Counted from the stretch's first letter, positions 26,639 to 35,814 are shown. The stretch is DNA of 64,000 bases from Streptomyces sp. NBC_00690 (GCF_036226685.1 NZ_CP109009.1:1302001-1366000); one strand, 5' to 3'. The notes: generated by a model not told the origin, from the sequence alone. Numbers and translations are program-made.

Positions 26639-27217
26639 TCAGCCTTCGCCGTCGAGGAAGAGCGCGGCCAGCGCCGGCAGTCGGCGACGCATCTCGTCGT
26701 CATCGTCGAAATCGAAGGATTCCCCCATATCCGGCTCATGCCGGGTGCTCGACCCTGTCGCGGCTTCCCAGAGTTCCTCACTGCCGGCCAGCCGGGAGAA
26801 GGCTCGGGACGCGGCGTAGTTGCTGTCCTCGTCGAAGACGATCTCTTCCAACATGGTGGGCTCGCCGCTCTGTGCGACGGGGTGCTCCGCGAGGCTGTCC
26901 GGGGCCGCGAGGACCCTCTCGTACCAAGATCGACCCTGGGCGATGACACCGGCCCGGAAATCCATGAAGGAGTCGTCGGAGCAGCCACCGCCTATCAGAT
27001 AGCCGGCTGCCCATACGTCCCAGCGGTACAACGCCCCGTGGACCGCGGTGAAGGTCAGTTCGTAGCCGAGGGCCTGGCCCGGGGAGGAACTGGCCAGTAC
27101 GTCGGTAAGGACTGTCGCGAACGGACGTTCCGGTGTCGTCCTGGTGCGGGCCTCGTCGATGAGGCGCCAGAAGTCGTCGAGCGGGAGCGGCTGGGGAAGG
27201 GAGGTGTCTGTGATCAC
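26639..27217 (-). CDS. DUF4240 protein
   Basis: 192 residues. DDFWRLIDEARTRT at the N-terminus, YRWDVWAAGYLIGGGCSDDSFMDFRAGVIAQGRSWYE in the middle and PDSLAEHP are the signature of DUF4240. The C-terminus is strongly acidic (FDFDDDDEMRRRLP). Function of the family is unknown; members are soluble and often near WGR or polymorphic-toxin loci, but none are here. It stands alone, downstream of and convergent with etfA. Confidence 0.85.
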   Translation of the reverse strand: MITDTSLPQPLPLDDFWRLIDEARTRTTPERPFATVLTDVLASSSPGQALGYELTFTAVHGALYRWDVWAAGYLIGGGCSDDSFMDFRAGVIAQGRSWYERVLAAPDSLAEHPVAQSGEPTMLEEIVFDEDSNYAASRAFSRLAGSEELWEAATGSSTRHEPDMGESFDFDDDDEMRRRLPALAALFLDGEG

Positions 27218-27302
27218 CGGTCCACTGTCGCAGAACGCACTGACAGTCCCGCCCCCGGCTGACTGCGGGCCGCTCCCCCACCGCCAGCTGCCCGATGGTG
27301 TC

Positions 27303-28097
27303 CTAGCCGTGTGCCAGGGAGCGGACGTCGTGCTGGAGTGACTGCACGATGCTCAGGGCGTGAGGATCGGGCTGCGGCCAGTTCGCCGTCTGTGTCCAGG
27401 CCATCTCCACGGCGGCGACGGCTCGGTCCGGCGCACCGATCTGGAGGTACATCCGCCCCAACAGGGCGAGGGCGACAGAGAACGCGGGATGAGCGGTGCC
27501 GACGCCCGACTCCCAGGTCCTGACCGCGTGCTGCAGCCTGGCCAGGCCGGGCACCTCGTGGCCCGACTCCCAGAGGCGCACCGCCCGTTCGGTGGCCAGT
27601 GTCAGTTCAGCCACCGGGTCCGGTCGGGAGAGCGCTCCGGCGCCGATCGCCAGCAGCGCCCCCAGCAGGACCAGGTAGAGACCAACGCTCGGGCTCAGAT
27701 CAAGGGATTCTCCGGTCGGGGTGGGTGTACGACCGGCCTCGGCCATGTTCAGCACCGCCCAGCAGGCGGCCAGGGCGCCAGCGCCGATCAGTACCGTGCG
27801 GTGGCCACGGAGGGGCCCGCGCCACACCCGGTGTGCTGCGACCAGCAGCGCCGCAGCGCCGACGAGCAGTGTGACGACGGCGTCGCCGCCTGCCAGACCG
27901 GCCCGTGATCCCAATGCCATCCGCCCGGTGGCGTGCTGGGCCCAGCCGAACGAGAGCGGGCCGTCGCCGGACACCCAAGGCAGGAGGGAGCCGATGAGCA
28001 GCAGCACTCCGGCGCCGGCCGCGAGTGCCACGGGCCGTGACAGGGTGCGCAACCACCGGCCCGGATTCCACTGGGCCGGCTCCACACCGGCGGTCAT
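27303..28097 (-). CDS. Membrane protein with C-terminal helical repeat region
   Basis: 264 residues. Four hydrophobic segments (about 23-41, 70-88, 100-118, 137-158) are followed by a soluble alpha-helical tail reading ATERAVRLWESGHEVPGLARLQHAVRTWESG, PAFSVALALLGRMYLQIGAPDRAVAAVEMAW. That tail resembles tetratricopeptide-type helix pairs. It is the last gene of a three-gene operon and overlaps its upstream neighbour by ATGA. No function is assigned. Confidence 0.7.
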   Translation of the reverse strand: MTAGVEPAQWNPGRWLRTLSRPVALAAGAGVLLLIGSLLPWVSGDGPLSFGWAQHATGRMALGSRAGLAGGDAVVTLLVGAAALLVAAHRVWRGPLRGHRTVLIGAGALAACWAVLNMAEAGRTPTPTGESLDLSPSVGLYLVLLGALLAIGAGALSRPDPVAELTLATERAVRLWESGHEVPGLARLQHAVRTWESGVGTAHPAFSVALALLGRMYLQIGAPDRAVAAVEMAWTQTANWPQPDPHALSIVQSLQHDVRSLAHG

Positions 28098-28543
28098 GAC
28101 CCGAGCCTAACGATGTCGGCGTGCAGGGTCTGGCCGGCGACGAACAGCAGCACGGGGACGAGGAGCACAGCCGAGGGCAGGAGCACGACGTTGGCCAGCA
28201 GCCTGAGCCGAGTGGTGGCCAGGCGTCGTGCGGCGAACAGCAGTCCGCCGGGTAGCAGGAGCAACAGGGTCACCATCGAGAGTGCGTAGCGGGCGAGGCT
28301 GTCGCCGGGGGCGGGGAAGAGCGCGGAGAGCAGCGATTCCTGGGCGAGCCAGGTGGAGCCGCGGACGAGCGCCATCACGGAGAAGTAGATGATGGTGAGC
28401 GGCAGGGCGAAGAAGAGCCAGTAGGCACTTTCGAAAGTGCCCGTCCGCTGGCTTCTGTAACCGCGTTCCGCCCACTCGCGCGCCGCCTCCTCGCCCTGGC
28501 GCAGTCGCCGCGAGGTTTCCTCGTGTTCGGTCTCCTCGAACAT
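28094..28543 (-). CDS. Small membrane protein, middle gene of operon
   Basis: 149 residues. A charged, Glu/Arg-rich N-terminus (about 35 residues) is followed by three hydrophobic segments, beginning YWLFFALPLTIIYFSVMAL, and ends with LLFVAGQTLHADIVRLGS. ATG 28543 lies 18 bases after the upstream gene's stop, and the 3' end overlaps the next start. No family recognised. Confidence 0.65.
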   Translation of the reverse strand: MFEETEHEETSRRLRQGEEAAREWAERGYRSQRTGTFESAYWLFFALPLTIIYFSVMALVRGSTWLAQESLLSALFPAPGDSLARYALSMVTLLLLLPGGLLFAARRLATTRLRLLANVVLLPSAVLLVPVLLFVAGQTLHADIVRLGS

Positions 28544-28561
28544 GTGCCTCCCCCTCCTTCT

Positions 28562-29179
28562 TCAGTTCCCCGCAATGAGCCGGGCCGCCCGGCGTCTTGC
28601 GATCACTCCCCATGCGCCGATCAGCGCTCCGCTGCCGCTGAGGCCGATCGTCCAGAACAGTGGGGCCCTGCCCTTGAGCTGGTCGGGCTGCGGGCCCCAG
28701 GCGATACGTACTCCCTGCTCGCGAAGAGTGGTGGAGACGCGATAGGTGCCCGGGGTCAGATCGAGACGGGCTGCCGTGGTGCCGCGCCAGTTGCCCTGTT
28801 CGTCCGACATCCAGTAGTCGCGCCCCTGGCGTTCACGTTTGATCTCGGGAGGGCGTCCGGCGTTCGGCACCACACGGATGGCTCCCGGTCGCGACGGCTC
28901 CTGATCGATGAAGGTGTCCAGTCGAGCCGAGCGGGCGAGATCGCTGCGGTACTCCAGACTTACCCAGTACGTGCCCGGGCGCTCGATCGCGAGGGACAGC
29001 GAACGGGTGGCGGGAGCTCGCTGTTTGGCGGCGGCCTCGGCGTTCCAGATGTCCCGGAAGCCGTAGTCGAACGTCATCAGGCCCAGGATGCCGAGCGACC
29101 ACAGGAGGAATGCGAGGGCGCCCCAGCGGGGGCCGGGCCCCGTGGGTATGAACAGTCTTCGCACATCTGATGAAGCCAT
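28562..29179 (-). CDS. Membrane-anchored protein with predicted beta-rich ectodomain
   Basis: 205 residues from ATG 29179 (RBS GGGGGGAG). One membrane helix near residues 22-40 (WGALAFLLWSLGILGLMTFDYG), an extracytoplasmic region of about 120 residues with alternating strands (SLSLAIERPGTYWVSLEYRS, ARLDLTPGTYRVSTTLREQG), and a second helix near the C-terminus. It is the first gene of the three-gene operon ending at 27303. Function unknown; the GTYxVS repeats suggest an Ig- or jelly-roll-like domain. Confidence 0.65.
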   Translation of the reverse strand: MASSDVRRLFIPTGPGPRWGALAFLLWSLGILGLMTFDYGFRDIWNAEAAAKQRAPATRSLSLAIERPGTYWVSLEYRSDLARSARLDTFIDQEPSRPGAIRVVPNAGRPPEIKRERQGRDYWMSDEQGNWRGTTAARLDLTPGTYRVSTTLREQGVRIAWGPQPDQLKGRAPLFWTIGLSGSGALIGAWGVIARRRAARLIAGN

Positions 29180-29342
29180 GGATTCTCCCCCCGGATCACC
29201 CCAGATGTCGCAAGTCGGAACCTTAACAGCCCTTTCGACACGGGGTAGTTGAAACAACCGCGGTCCCGTGTGGGCCCCGTGGGAGGAACTACCCGGTCCG
29301 AGGGCTCTACCCACCGTGGGGCGACATCACCCCACCAGCACT

Positions 29343-29385
29343 TTGGTCCAGACCTATTGACGACAGGTCTGGACCAACCTACGGT
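29343..29385 (+). promoter_or_regulatory. Chitinase promoter with 12-bp operator repeats
   Basis: TTGGTCCAGACCT (29343-29355) and AGGTCTGGACCAA (29365-29377) form a perfect 13-bp inverted repeat, and each half contains the TGGTCCAGACC-type box known from Streptomyces chitinase promoters. The 9-base gap contains a TTGACG -35 (29357-29362); 17 bases later is a -10-like TACGGT (29380-29385). RNA polymerase and regulator binding must therefore overlap. Boxes are seen directly; chitin-dependent control is established for the family. Confidence 0.85.
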
Positions 29386-29696
29386 GTGGCGCATCGCACC
29401 GCGGATGTCTCCAGGCCCCCACAGTCCAGGAGGTAAGCGTGCTCCACAGAGCTACCCCTCCCTATCCTCCATAGCTCTCTCGGTCCTGCGGCTCTCCCCA
29501 GTCGCACGACTCCCCGTCTCCCGCCGCCCGGATGTTCACGACACCGGCCCCCCGGCAGTCGTTCCCCCACCGCGTGCCGCCCCGCCCCCAGGGCGGCACG
29601 CGGACATCCGCCTCGCGATCAACTACCCCCCACCACTCACCGAGAGCCCGACGCAGCGCCGAGCCGGTGCTCGCGGCGGGCCCGAAGGGAGCACGC

Positions 29697-30782
29697 ATGA
29701 TCGGTCGGAAGATGCGTTTGCTGGGTTCCGCCCTGGCCATGGCATTCGCCGTACAGATGGTGGCCGCCCAGGCACCCAGCGCCGCACCCAGCGACCAGAA
29801 GGCCGCCCCCACAGCGGCTGCAGCGGAAACCTGTGCGGTCAAGTCGAGGCCCACCGGCAAGGTGCTTCACGGCTACTGGGAGAACTGGGACGGCGCGGTC
29901 AACGGCGTCCATCCCCCGCTCGGTTGGATACCGATCACCGACAGCCGAATCCGCGCCAACGGATACAACGTGATCAATGCCGCCTTCCCGGTCATTCGCT
30001 CGGACGGCACCGTGCTGTGGGAAGACGGCATGGACAACACGGTGAAGGTCCCGACACCGGCCGAGATGTGTCAGGCCAAGCAGGACGGGCTCACCATCCT
30101 GATGTCCATCGGCGGCGCCGCCGCAGGCATCGACCTCAGCTCCAGCGCGGTCGCCGACCGGTTCGTCGCCACTGTGGTGCCGATCCTCAAGAAGTACAAC
30201 TTCGACGGCATCGACATCGACATCGAGACCGGCCTCGTCGGCAGTGGGAACATCAACCAACTCTCCGCGTCCCAGGCCAACCTGATCCGCATCATCGACG
30301 GCGTCCTCGCCCAGATGCCCGCGAACTTCGGTCTGACGATGGCGCCCGAGACGGCCTACGTCACCGGTGGCAGTGTGGTGTACGGCTCGATCTGGGGCTC
30401 GTACCTGCCCATCATCAAGAAGTACGCGGACAACGGCCGGCTGTGGTGGCTGAACATGCAGTACTACAACGGCAGCATGTTCGGGTGCTCAGGTGACTCG
30501 TACTCCGCCGGAACGGTGGCCGGCTTCAAGGCCCAGACCGACTGCCTCAACCGCGGTCTGGTCATCCAGGGCACGACCATCAAGGTCCCGTACGACAAGC
30601 AGGTCCCGGGTCTGCCGGCACAGCCGGGCGCGGGCGGCGGCCATATGTCCCCGAGCCTCGTGGCGCAGGCGTGGAACGGCTACAACAACGCCCTCAAGGG
30701 GCTGATGACCTGGTCCATCAACTGGGACGGGTCTCGCAACTGGACCTTCGGAAAGAATGTGAAGACGCTCCAGGGCCGGTGA
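29697..30782 (+). CDS. Secreted GH18 chitinase
   Basis: 361 residues. A signal peptide of about 25 residues (RLLGSALAMAFAVQMVAAQA) is followed by a short Ala/Pro linker and a single GH18 TIM barrel: VLHGYWENWDG, LMSIGGAAAG, the catalytic NFDGIDIDIE (D170 to E177, with E177 the acid), TMAPETAYV, WWLNMQYYN and GLMTWSINWDG. There is no chitin-binding module. It cleaves chitin in the medium to oligosaccharides. ATG 29697 after GAAGGGAG is used; an upstream in-frame ATG (29532) would bury the signal peptide. It is driven by the repeat-containing promoter about 310 bases upstream. Confidence 0.95.
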   Translation: MIGRKMRLLGSALAMAFAVQMVAAQAPSAAPSDQKAAPTAAAAETCAVKSRPTGKVLHGYWENWDGAVNGVHPPLGWIPITDSRIRANGYNVINAAFPVIRSDGTVLWEDGMDNTVKVPTPAEMCQAKQDGLTILMSIGGAAAGIDLSSSAVADRFVATVVPILKKYNFDGIDIDIETGLVGSGNINQLSASQANLIRIIDGVLAQMPANFGLTMAPETAYVTGGSVVYGSIWGSYLPIIKKYADNGRLWWLNMQYYNGSMFGCSGDSYSAGTVAGFKAQTDCLNRGLVIQGTTIKVPYDKQVPGLPAQPGAGGGHMSPSLVAQAWNGYNNALKGLMTWSINWDGSRNWTFGKNVKTLQGR

Positions 30783-30818
30783 CCGTCGGCCGACGATGAC
30801 ATCGCGGCTCAGGCCGCA

Positions 30819-30851
30819 GGGGACCGGTGCCGCTGAGCGGCACCGGTCCCC
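30819..30851 (+). terminator. Strong rho-independent terminator of the chitinase gene
   Basis: A 15-bp perfect stem GGGGACCGGTGCCGC (30819-30833) with its complement at 30837-30851, a TGA loop, and CTTTT directly after. Confidence 0.95.
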
Positions 30852-31106
30852 CTTTTGGGTCGCCATCCCCATCCCGCGCTGTCTGCCGGGGCGCTCGGGC
30901 ACGGACAACGAGCCCCATCCGTCACCCGGTTCCCGGCCATCCCGAGGCGCCCGACGTTTTACCTTCAACCGATAGTGCGGATGGCCGGATCTATGGCGTA
31001 ATGGTGACCGGCTCGGTGCGGAGTGTGGCCATACGTCCGAGGCCGGATCGATACGTCCTGTCCCGGGAGGGCAGGACGTGGGGGTCATACCGGACTGGGG
31101 GGTTCG
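30852..31106. other. Intergenic region before the stator-like module
   Basis: About 255 bases after the terminator. It contains the presumed promoter for the module and a short hairpin with CGTCCTGTCCCGGG-/-GGGCAGGACG arms (31047-31079) just before the ribosome-binding region, possibly attenuating. No gene seen. Confidence 0.4.
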
Positions 31107-33041
31107 ATGGCCGGAAGTGATGTGCCCGCAGCCGGTCCGACGGGGAGAGAACCACGGCAACTGGCGGCCGAACTTGGCTCGTTGGCGCTGGATCCACGCG
31201 TGGCCGTCCATCGCGCCGCCTTGATCGAACTCGCAGGGGACATCCCCTACCCCGAACGGCTCGCTCGATGGTCCGGGACCGATCTGGTCGCCGTCTACAG
31301 CGCACCTGGATCGCTGCTCACCGTCCCCGGCCCCGAGCCGACGGTTCCGCGCGCCCGTGGAGCTCCCACACCGAACCAACCTATGGGGCGCATGAGTTGG
31401 GGGTTACGTCGGCAGAGATGGGCTCGAACCCTTGCGGGCTGGGCGGGTGCGCTGGTCTTCCTGCCGCTCTTGGTCACATGGGCTGGGCTGGGCGCTGCCG
31501 CCTGGGCCTATCAAGAGATGCGGGAGGCCGGAAAAGGGGGCAATGAATCGTTTCTCGGTCTGTGGCAGCAGGGCTTCGCCGGAGAGCTCTGGGCTCCGTT
31601 CCACTTCGATGTGATGGTGCTCTACACCGTCTTGGCACTCGGTGGTCTCATCGCAGCGACTCGGTTGCGCAGCCAGCAGGAGTTGGCCGATGAGCGTGCG
31701 ACCAGGGTGTTCGCCGCCCGTTTGGCAGGGGCGCTTGCGCAAGTGCAGGCCCTGGCGTCCGGTGCGGCACATATGACACCGCTTCGGTTCGCCGAGGAGT
31801 TGCAGGGGGCAGCCGCCAATCTGCGTGCTCTGGGTGATCTGGCGGGCTCGGTCCAGCGTGAGACCCGGGAACTGGTCCAGCAGGCTCGGGAGACCGCGAC
31901 CCTCACCCGGTCGGCCGCCGAAGCCCTGGGAGCGGCCGTCGCGGGTCTCCAGACGGCCGCCGCTGCCGTGGAACTGTCGGCCGACCATGCCTCGCAGGCC
32001 GCCGCAGGCGCCAACCGGGGTGCGGAGGTGCTCTCTCACGAGGTCGTCAGGGTCCTGGGCGAGATGGGTCGGCACGTCAAGGAGTCCGCGCTCACCGCAG
32101 CGGGCCAGTTGTCGGCAGCTGCCATAGATGCGGTGCACCGCATCCACGACGCGGCCGACGACGCAGCGACACATGAGGACAACGCGGTACGACGGGGAGT
32201 CGAACTGTTGGACCGTACAGCCGAAGCACTGGGGGGCACCCTCGACGGGGCGCGGACGGCCCTGGAGAACGCGACGGCCGAGTTGGGAGGCGCGACCGAG
32301 CAGCTCAACGGGACGGTGGCCGCACTGCCGCAGGCCCTGGAGGCATCGGCAGCCGACGGTGCGGAGCGAATCGGCTGGGCGTACGACCGGGCCGTCACGG
32401 CGCTCGCCGTCTCGCTGCGAGGCGATGTCCGGGCCGTATCCGGTGAACTCATCGCCCAACTGGATCAATTGCGGGAGCTGGCACAACAACGCGAGGGCGC
32501 TGAGCTGTCGGCCCGGATCAGCCGGGCGGACACGGAGGAGGATCTTCGCCTGGCGGTCGATGAGTTCCGTCGAACCCTGGCGGCCGTGGCCGCCTCGGTG
32601 GCGGAGGCGACCGAGCGGCTCACCCGTTCGGGTCCGGTGGCGGGGCCTTCGGACGCTTTCCTGGCGCGCTCCGCCCGGTCGCCCGAGGCGCGCGGTACGG
32701 ACGGTCCGGAGCTGCCCTATGACGATTCAGCAGATCACCCGCGCGACGAGGGGCACACGGGCTGGGACGAGTGGTACTCCGAGGATCCCGATGACCAGAG
32801 CGTCCCCGATGACACCGCTGTGCACCGGGCCGCCCCCGTCGATCCTCGTCGTCTCGACGCGGCGGACGCAACGGGCCCCTATGACGCCGTTCCTCCGAAT
32901 CCCTTCGGGGTCGGCGGTCCGTGGGAGGGCGGCGCCAGCGATGAAGCGCCCGAGCCTGCTGCCCGGAGTGTGACCGATCACCACGACGTACACCGTCCAA
33001 GGACCGGGTCGGCGACGAGCAACGGGGAGGAGGGGCCGTGA
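31107..33041 (+). CDS. Membrane protein with long helical/coiled-coil tail
   Basis: 644 residues from ATG 31107 (GGGGGG upstream). About 105 soluble residues come first, then two membrane helices (107-135 and 166-187) separated by GNESFLGLWQQGFAGELW. A long Ala/Glu/Arg heptad-rich helical region (about 190-535) and an acidic, disordered tail complete it. The hairpin-plus-cytoplasmic-helix layout recalls MotA/ZorA- or chemoreceptor-like proteins, but no family signature is certain. The stop overlaps the start of the next gene (GTGA), so the two are translationally coupled. Confidence 0.7.
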   Translation: MAGSDVPAAGPTGREPRQLAAELGSLALDPRVAVHRAALIELAGDIPYPERLARWSGTDLVAVYSAPGSLLTVPGPEPTVPRARGAPTPNQPMGRMSWGLRRQRWARTLAGWAGALVFLPLLVTWAGLGAAAWAYQEMREAGKGGNESFLGLWQQGFAGELWAPFHFDVMVLYTVLALGGLIAATRLRSQQELADERATRVFAARLAGALAQVQALASGAAHMTPLRFAEELQGAAANLRALGDLAGSVQRETRELVQQARETATLTRSAAEALGAAVAGLQTAAAAVELSADHASQAAAGANRGAEVLSHEVVRVLGEMGRHVKESALTAAGQLSAAAIDAVHRIHDAADDAATHEDNAVRRGVELLDRTAEALGGTLDGARTALENATAELGGATEQLNGTVAALPQALEASAADGAERIGWAYDRAVTALAVSLRGDVRAVSGELIAQLDQLRELAQQREGAELSARISRADTEEDLRLAVDEFRRTLAAVAASVAEATERLTRSGPVAGPSDAFLARSARSPEARGTDGPELPYDDSADHPRDEGHTGWDEWYSEDPDDQSVPDDTAVHRAAPVDPRRLDAADATGPYDAVPPNPFGVGGPWEGGASDEAPEPAARSVTDHHDVHRPRTGSATSNGEEGP

Positions 33042-33601
33042 GGCAACGCTCTTCGGGGAGTGTGACGCATGCAGCGGGGTGGCTGTTCGCCGATCTGCTG
33101 CTCGTGATCACGGTGATCGCCCTCGGTGGTCAGTGGATCGCTCCCACCGCCGCCGACCTGGCCACGGGCGAACCGTCTCCCGCCCCCAGTGCATCAGCCG
33201 CACGATCCCCCTCAGCCACGCCCGCAACGGCGACGGCCCAACCCGGACTCGATCCCAACAGCGAGGATTTCGATGTGACCGGTGATGCGCCGGGGCTCCT
33301 GGCGGGCAGGGCGGAGGCCGTTCGCGAGATCCGTCAGGAGGTGGCCGAGGGCATCCGCGCCCACCCCGGGAAGACGGCGGCGCTCGTCATCGTCTGGGGT
33401 ACGGCCGCTTCCTGTGGCACCTGTCCGGTCACCGATGACGCCAGCCGCGCATACGCCCGGGCCATCGCCGCCCTGCTGCCTTCCGTCTCCCCCACCTTCT
33501 TCCCTCCATTCCACGAGGAGATCATCCGCGGCTACCGCAACACCAGCGGTGATCGGGTTCGGGGCCAGGCCACGATCGAGCTGTTCTTCCTGCGCCAATG
33601 A
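33038..33601 (+). CDS. MotB-like single-pass membrane protein
   Basis: 187 residues. One N-terminal helix, GWLFADLLLVITVIALGGQW, has Asp19 in an FADLLL context, like the ion-conducting Asp of MotB/ZorB/ExbD-type stator subunits. A Pro/Ser/Ala linker follows (residues 45-70). The C-terminal domain (ALVIVWGTAASCGTCPVTDDASRAYA... IRGYRNTSGDRVRGQATIELFF) resembles a divergent OmpA-like fold and carries a CGTC pair. It overlaps the upstream membrane gene by 4 bases. The stator analogy is an inference from layout. Confidence 0.65.
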   Translation: MRQRSSGSVTHAAGWLFADLLLVITVIALGGQWIAPTAADLATGEPSPAPSASAARSPSATPATATAQPGLDPNSEDFDVTGDAPGLLAGRAEAVREIRQEVAEGIRAHPGKTAALVIVWGTAASCGTCPVTDDASRAYARAIAALLPSVSPTFFPPFHEEIIRGYRNTSGDRVRGQATIELFFLRQ

Positions 33602-33745
33602 CTCCGGCCATCGCCCGAGTCACGGCAGCACACGCCACCACGACGGAGGGATCGCAGCGGCCCCGCCGAGCGAACCACCCGGCCTGCGATCCATCGACCT
33701 CTGGACGTCATCCGAGTACAGAACGGAACGAGGAGGACCACCACC

Positions 33746-34026
33746 TTGGCCCCACCACTGAATCTGGCCGAGTTGCGTCGCTTCGCCGACGAGACCCTCG
33801 CCATGCTCGAACAGCAGGAGATACCGGGGACCCAGGAGGCCCACGACCGAAACGCCGAGGTGATGCGATTCGTCCTCGAACTGCGCGACCGGGTGCGCAA
33901 GCCCGTCACGTTCGGTGTGGTGGGCGAGTTCAGTGTGGGCAAGTCCCTGTTGTTGGGCTCGGTCCTCGGCAGACCGGACCTCCTGCCGGTCGAGGACCGC
34001 AAGGCCACCGGCAACGTCAGCAACAC
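33746..34026 (+). pseudogene. Dynamin-like GTPase, 5' fragment only
   Basis: TTG 33746 has a perfect AGGAGG upstream. It reads a helical N-terminus, then FGVVGEFSVGKSLLLGSVLG (P-loop residues 60-67) and LLPVEDRKATGNVS, which is the switch I (G2) region of bacterial dynamin-like GTPases. The family sequence ends abruptly there, with no G3 or G4 motif. The frame then reads nonsense to a stop at 34084. About 90 residues remain of a protein that should be several hundred long. Confidence 0.75.
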
Positions 34027-34806
34027 CGGCGGGACGCCGTGCTGTTGCGGATGCCGGTGGGTCTCGGCGGCTCCACGCTGCTGAGCGCGGTCGCCGCGGG
34101 TGCGCCCGACGGTGCCTGGTCGCAGTCGGCGGCTTCCCATGCCTGTCAGGCGCTGGTCACACAGGTCCAGAACCAGGCCGATGTGCTCTCCTCCTGGCTC
34201 GCACCTCACTCGGATGCGCCCCCCGGCGAGCCGAACACCCTGGAGGACTTCTCGACGCCCGCGGCTGCGCTACGGCTGGCCCTGGCGGACGTGGGGCGGG
34301 CGATCAGAGTGGAGGCGAACAACCGGGGTTGGTCCTCGCAGGAGGGCACGGCGGACGATCGGGCGGTGGAGGTGGCGATGACGGGGTTGTTGTCGCCCCT
34401 CGGCGACCGGCCGTCGCGCACCCATCTGGCCTTCGGAGCCGGCGACGGAATGGTGCTGCGGCTGCGCGACGGCCACTGGTCGACGGTGTTCCCCGTCCAG
34501 GAGGCCGGGCCAGGTGGACCCCCGCTGCCCCGTAGGAACGCGAAGGTGCGGTGGGATCCGATCCACACCCGGGCGGGGGATCTGTTGGCGGTGTGTTCCA
34601 GGCCCACGGCACAACTGCTGTTGCATGAGGGTACGGGTGACTGGTTCGCCGATCGATGGGAGGGCAGGCAGCCGCGGCTGACGTCGTTCCTCCTGCACGT
34701 GAGCGCATATGTGCGTACGGCGGTCGAGGACCGGAGTCTGGTTTGTCTGTGGGACTTCGGCAACGCCGCGGACGCGGAACGGGCTGGGCAGCCTCGGCGG
34801 TGTTGA
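34027..34806 (+). pseudogene. PP2C-like phosphatase, 5'-truncated
   Basis: A different frame from the GTPase fragment. About 259 residues: RDAVLLRMPVGLGGSTLLSAVA, then helices (SAASHACQALVTQVQNQ), a strand HLAFGAGDGMVLRLRDGHW like the PP2C segment G-D-x-x-x-x-L-x-x-G, and AGDLLAVCSRPTAQLLLHEG. I read it as a PP2C-type phosphatase lacking roughly its first 25-35 residues. The metal-ligand segment expected as ADGAGS reads AAGAPDG. It has no start codon or RBS of its own, so it is not expected to be expressed. The assignment rests on pattern only. Confidence 0.5.
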
Positions 34807-34915
34807 GGAACCCACGGCCGATGGAAGCCGCCCGATGCCCTGGTTGTTCACCGGACGGTGGAGTTCACCGGCGCGCCGCTTCCCGTCGGAGGCCCGCTGT
34901 GCGGGGGCGCCGCTC

Positions 34916-35701
34916 TCAGATAAGCCCCTGGACCGCATAGAGGGCGCCCAGCGCCATCGCCAGGGTCCCCAGCAGCAACCTCAACGACGTTTCGGGAAGC
35001 CTGGGTTGGAGATGCGCACCCACCGCGCCCCCGCACAGGCCCCCGAGTCCGCAGACCAGCCCGAGGAACCAGTTCGGAGCGATGTTGTGTCCGGGGACGG
35101 CGAAGGCGAGTACCGCATAGGTGGCCGCACCTACGAGAGAGGTGACGAACGTACAGGCCAATGCGGCGGGAGCGACCCGGGAGACCGCCATCCCTCGGCC
35201 CGCCAGGATCGGACCGATCAGCGAACCACCACCGATGCCGTAGATCCCACCGGCCGTACCGACGGCCAGTGCCAACCAGACGGTGGAACGGGTACCGAGA
35301 TCGGGCCTCTCCACCTGACCCGACGGTCTGAGGGTACGGATGCACAACCACAGACCGAGCGGCAGCAGGAGTGCGGCGACCAGGAGTCGAAAGACCTCGG
35401 GGCCGGGGATGGCGAAGACACGGATCACCGCGCCGAGGACCACTCCCGGCACGGCACCGGCGATCAGCAGCCGGGGCAGTCGACCGCCCAGCCCTCCTCT
35501 ACGGCGATACCGCAGCAGTGCCCCCGGCCCGGCGACCACGTTGTAGAGCAGATTGGTGGGAGTCACCGAAGGGCTCGGCACCTGGAGCAGACTCAGCTGC
35601 ACCGGCAGGAGGAACACCGCTCCGGACACACCGACGGGTGCGGTCACGATCGAGATCGCGAACCCTGCTGTGAACGCGAGCAACCCACCCGACCAGTCCA
35701 C
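34916..35701 (-). CDS. TauE/SafE-family membrane transporter
   Basis: 261 residues, about eight membrane helices. Two similar halves: an N-terminal one with GVSGAVFLLPVQLSLLQVPSPSVTPTNLLYN, and a second with GTAGGIYGIGGGSLIGPILAG. These GxGGGxxxxP motifs are typical of the sulfite-exporter TauE/SafE family. It probably exports an organosulfur or carboxylic anion; the substrate is unknown. GTG 35701 follows AAGGGGG. No sulfur-metabolism genes are adjacent. Confidence 0.88.
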   Translation of the reverse strand: MDWSGGLLAFTAGFAISIVTAPVGVSGAVFLLPVQLSLLQVPSPSVTPTNLLYNVVAGPGALLRYRRRGGLGGRLPRLLIAGAVPGVVLGAVIRVFAIPGPEVFRLLVAALLLPLGLWLCIRTLRPSGQVERPDLGTRSTVWLALAVGTAGGIYGIGGGSLIGPILAGRGMAVSRVAPAALACTFVTSLVGAATYAVLAFAVPGHNIAPNWFLGLVCGLGGLCGGAVGAHLQPRLPETSLRLLLGTLAMALGALYAVQGLI

Positions 35702-35814
35702 CCGTCCCCCTTCGGATCACTGACTTGAGTATCCACCTGGGCGCAGTGGGGCCGGATCGCGGATCAGCCGTGCGATCGACTGCTGACGCCTCAGGCTGCC
35801 TGCTCCGGCGCCAG

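Noticed and set aside
29249..30496. Plus-strand frame overlapping the chitinase in another frame
   Set aside because: Arg/Gly/Pro-rich shadow; the chitinase frame has the signal peptide and catalytic motif.
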